From Hydrogenophaga sp. (lineage in GTDB: Bacteria > Pseudomonadota > Gammaproteobacteria > Burkholderiales > Burkholderiaceae_C): a stretch of 64,000 nt of DNA. The notes under the pieces were generated by a model, which worked only from the letters and a program-made list of their open reading frames with translations, was not told where the DNA came from and did not search any database. Below, one piece after another: positions 63,899 to 64,000 of the stretch (its first letter is position 1; the number at the start of each line of letters is the position of its first letter). The position numbers were made by a program, and so were the translations under genes. Location of the stretch: the NCBI RefSeq assembly GCF_011772445.1, contig NZ_WVZN01000009.1:82381-146380 (forward strand). The letters run 5' to 3'.

Positions 63899-64000
63899 AT
63901 GAACGCCCCGCAGAAGCCCGAGACCCTGAACGCCCCGCACACCAACGCCGCCTGGCATCAGCGCCGGCTCGCGGCCACGCCGCGCGGCGTGGGGGTGTTC
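63899..64000 (+). CDS. gabT: 4-aminobutyrate aminotransferase, N-terminal fragment (cut by window end)
   Basis: Only the first 34 codons are in the window. The protein starts MNAPQKPETLNAPH and reaches NAAWHQRRLAATPRGVGVF, matching the N-terminus of GabT-type GABA transaminases (NxxWxxRRxAAxPRGVG). A GAGGAGAG lies 7 bases before the ATG. Ten bases after puuC, it would complete the pathway by converting GABA to succinate semialdehyde. Confidence 0.72.
   Translation, partial: MNAPQKPETLNAPHTNAAWHQRRLAATPRGVGVF

Overview
The window is a GC-rich chromosomal segment with dense coding, many ATGA/GTGA gene overlaps and short intergenic gaps. Gene content (two Mrp antiporters, minCDE beside a second IF-1 gene, a Bug-type binding protein, a CadR-type MerR regulator, polyamine catabolism) points to a betaproteobacterium of the Burkholderiales, most likely Comamonadaceae. 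This rests on protein recognition only. No rRNA, tRNA, CRISPR array or intact insertion sequence was found.

Layout. 1-619: 3' end of a HipA-like kinase gene. 677-3738: modABC-modE molybdate uptake operon with a ModE-type operator. 3775-18952: two complete Mrp Na+/H+ antiporter operons, the first a seven-gene form whose MrpG carries a universal-stress-like tail and the second a six-gene form with fused MrpAB. Between them lies a histidine kinase and a sigma-54-activating response regulator. The first operon has a near-consensus sigma-54 promoter and an upstream palindrome, so the kinase pair probably controls it. 18989-24053: accessory stretch with a conserved hypothetical gene, a lower-GC gene resembling a degenerate ADP-ribosyltransferase, a cadR-like regulator followed by an AAC(3)-I-like acetyltransferase, and a large protein with an internal duplication. 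24237-29502: NDH-2, LysE exporter, outer-membrane protein, IF-1 and minCDE; the DNA upstream of minC resembles a replication origin. 29503-35624: copper-responsive copZ-cueR-Spy-like operon, hemerythrin, aminotransferase, MFS and AsmA-like genes.

35649-41051 is a compact uncharacterised candidate biosynthetic cluster: a LuxR-type regulator, a diaminobutyrate-type aminotransferase, a 2-oxoglutarate/Fe(II) dioxygenase, an MFS exporter and an ATP-grasp ligase, all on one strand. 41127-45093 is a GntR-controlled amidohydrolase / TauE / Bug-protein operon. 45247-47474 encodes agmatinase and a PuuB-like oxidase. 47549-52106 holds an Rhs-like toxin with its probable immunity gene and a frameshifted DUF4143 ATPase gene.

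52298-64000: a cupin gene and a MocR regulator, then a polyamine block (puuD, puuA, spuC-like, potF, potA, potB, potC, puuC, gabT start). With agmatinase and PuuB this gives a full route from agmatine or putrescine through gamma-glutamyl intermediates or direct transamination to GABA and succinate semialdehyde, with its own ABC importer.

A recurring trait is genes with no Shine-Dalgarno but a -10-like hexamer 6-8 bases before the ATG, suggesting leaderless transcripts (10008, 12856, 18989, 33056, 34323, 47549).
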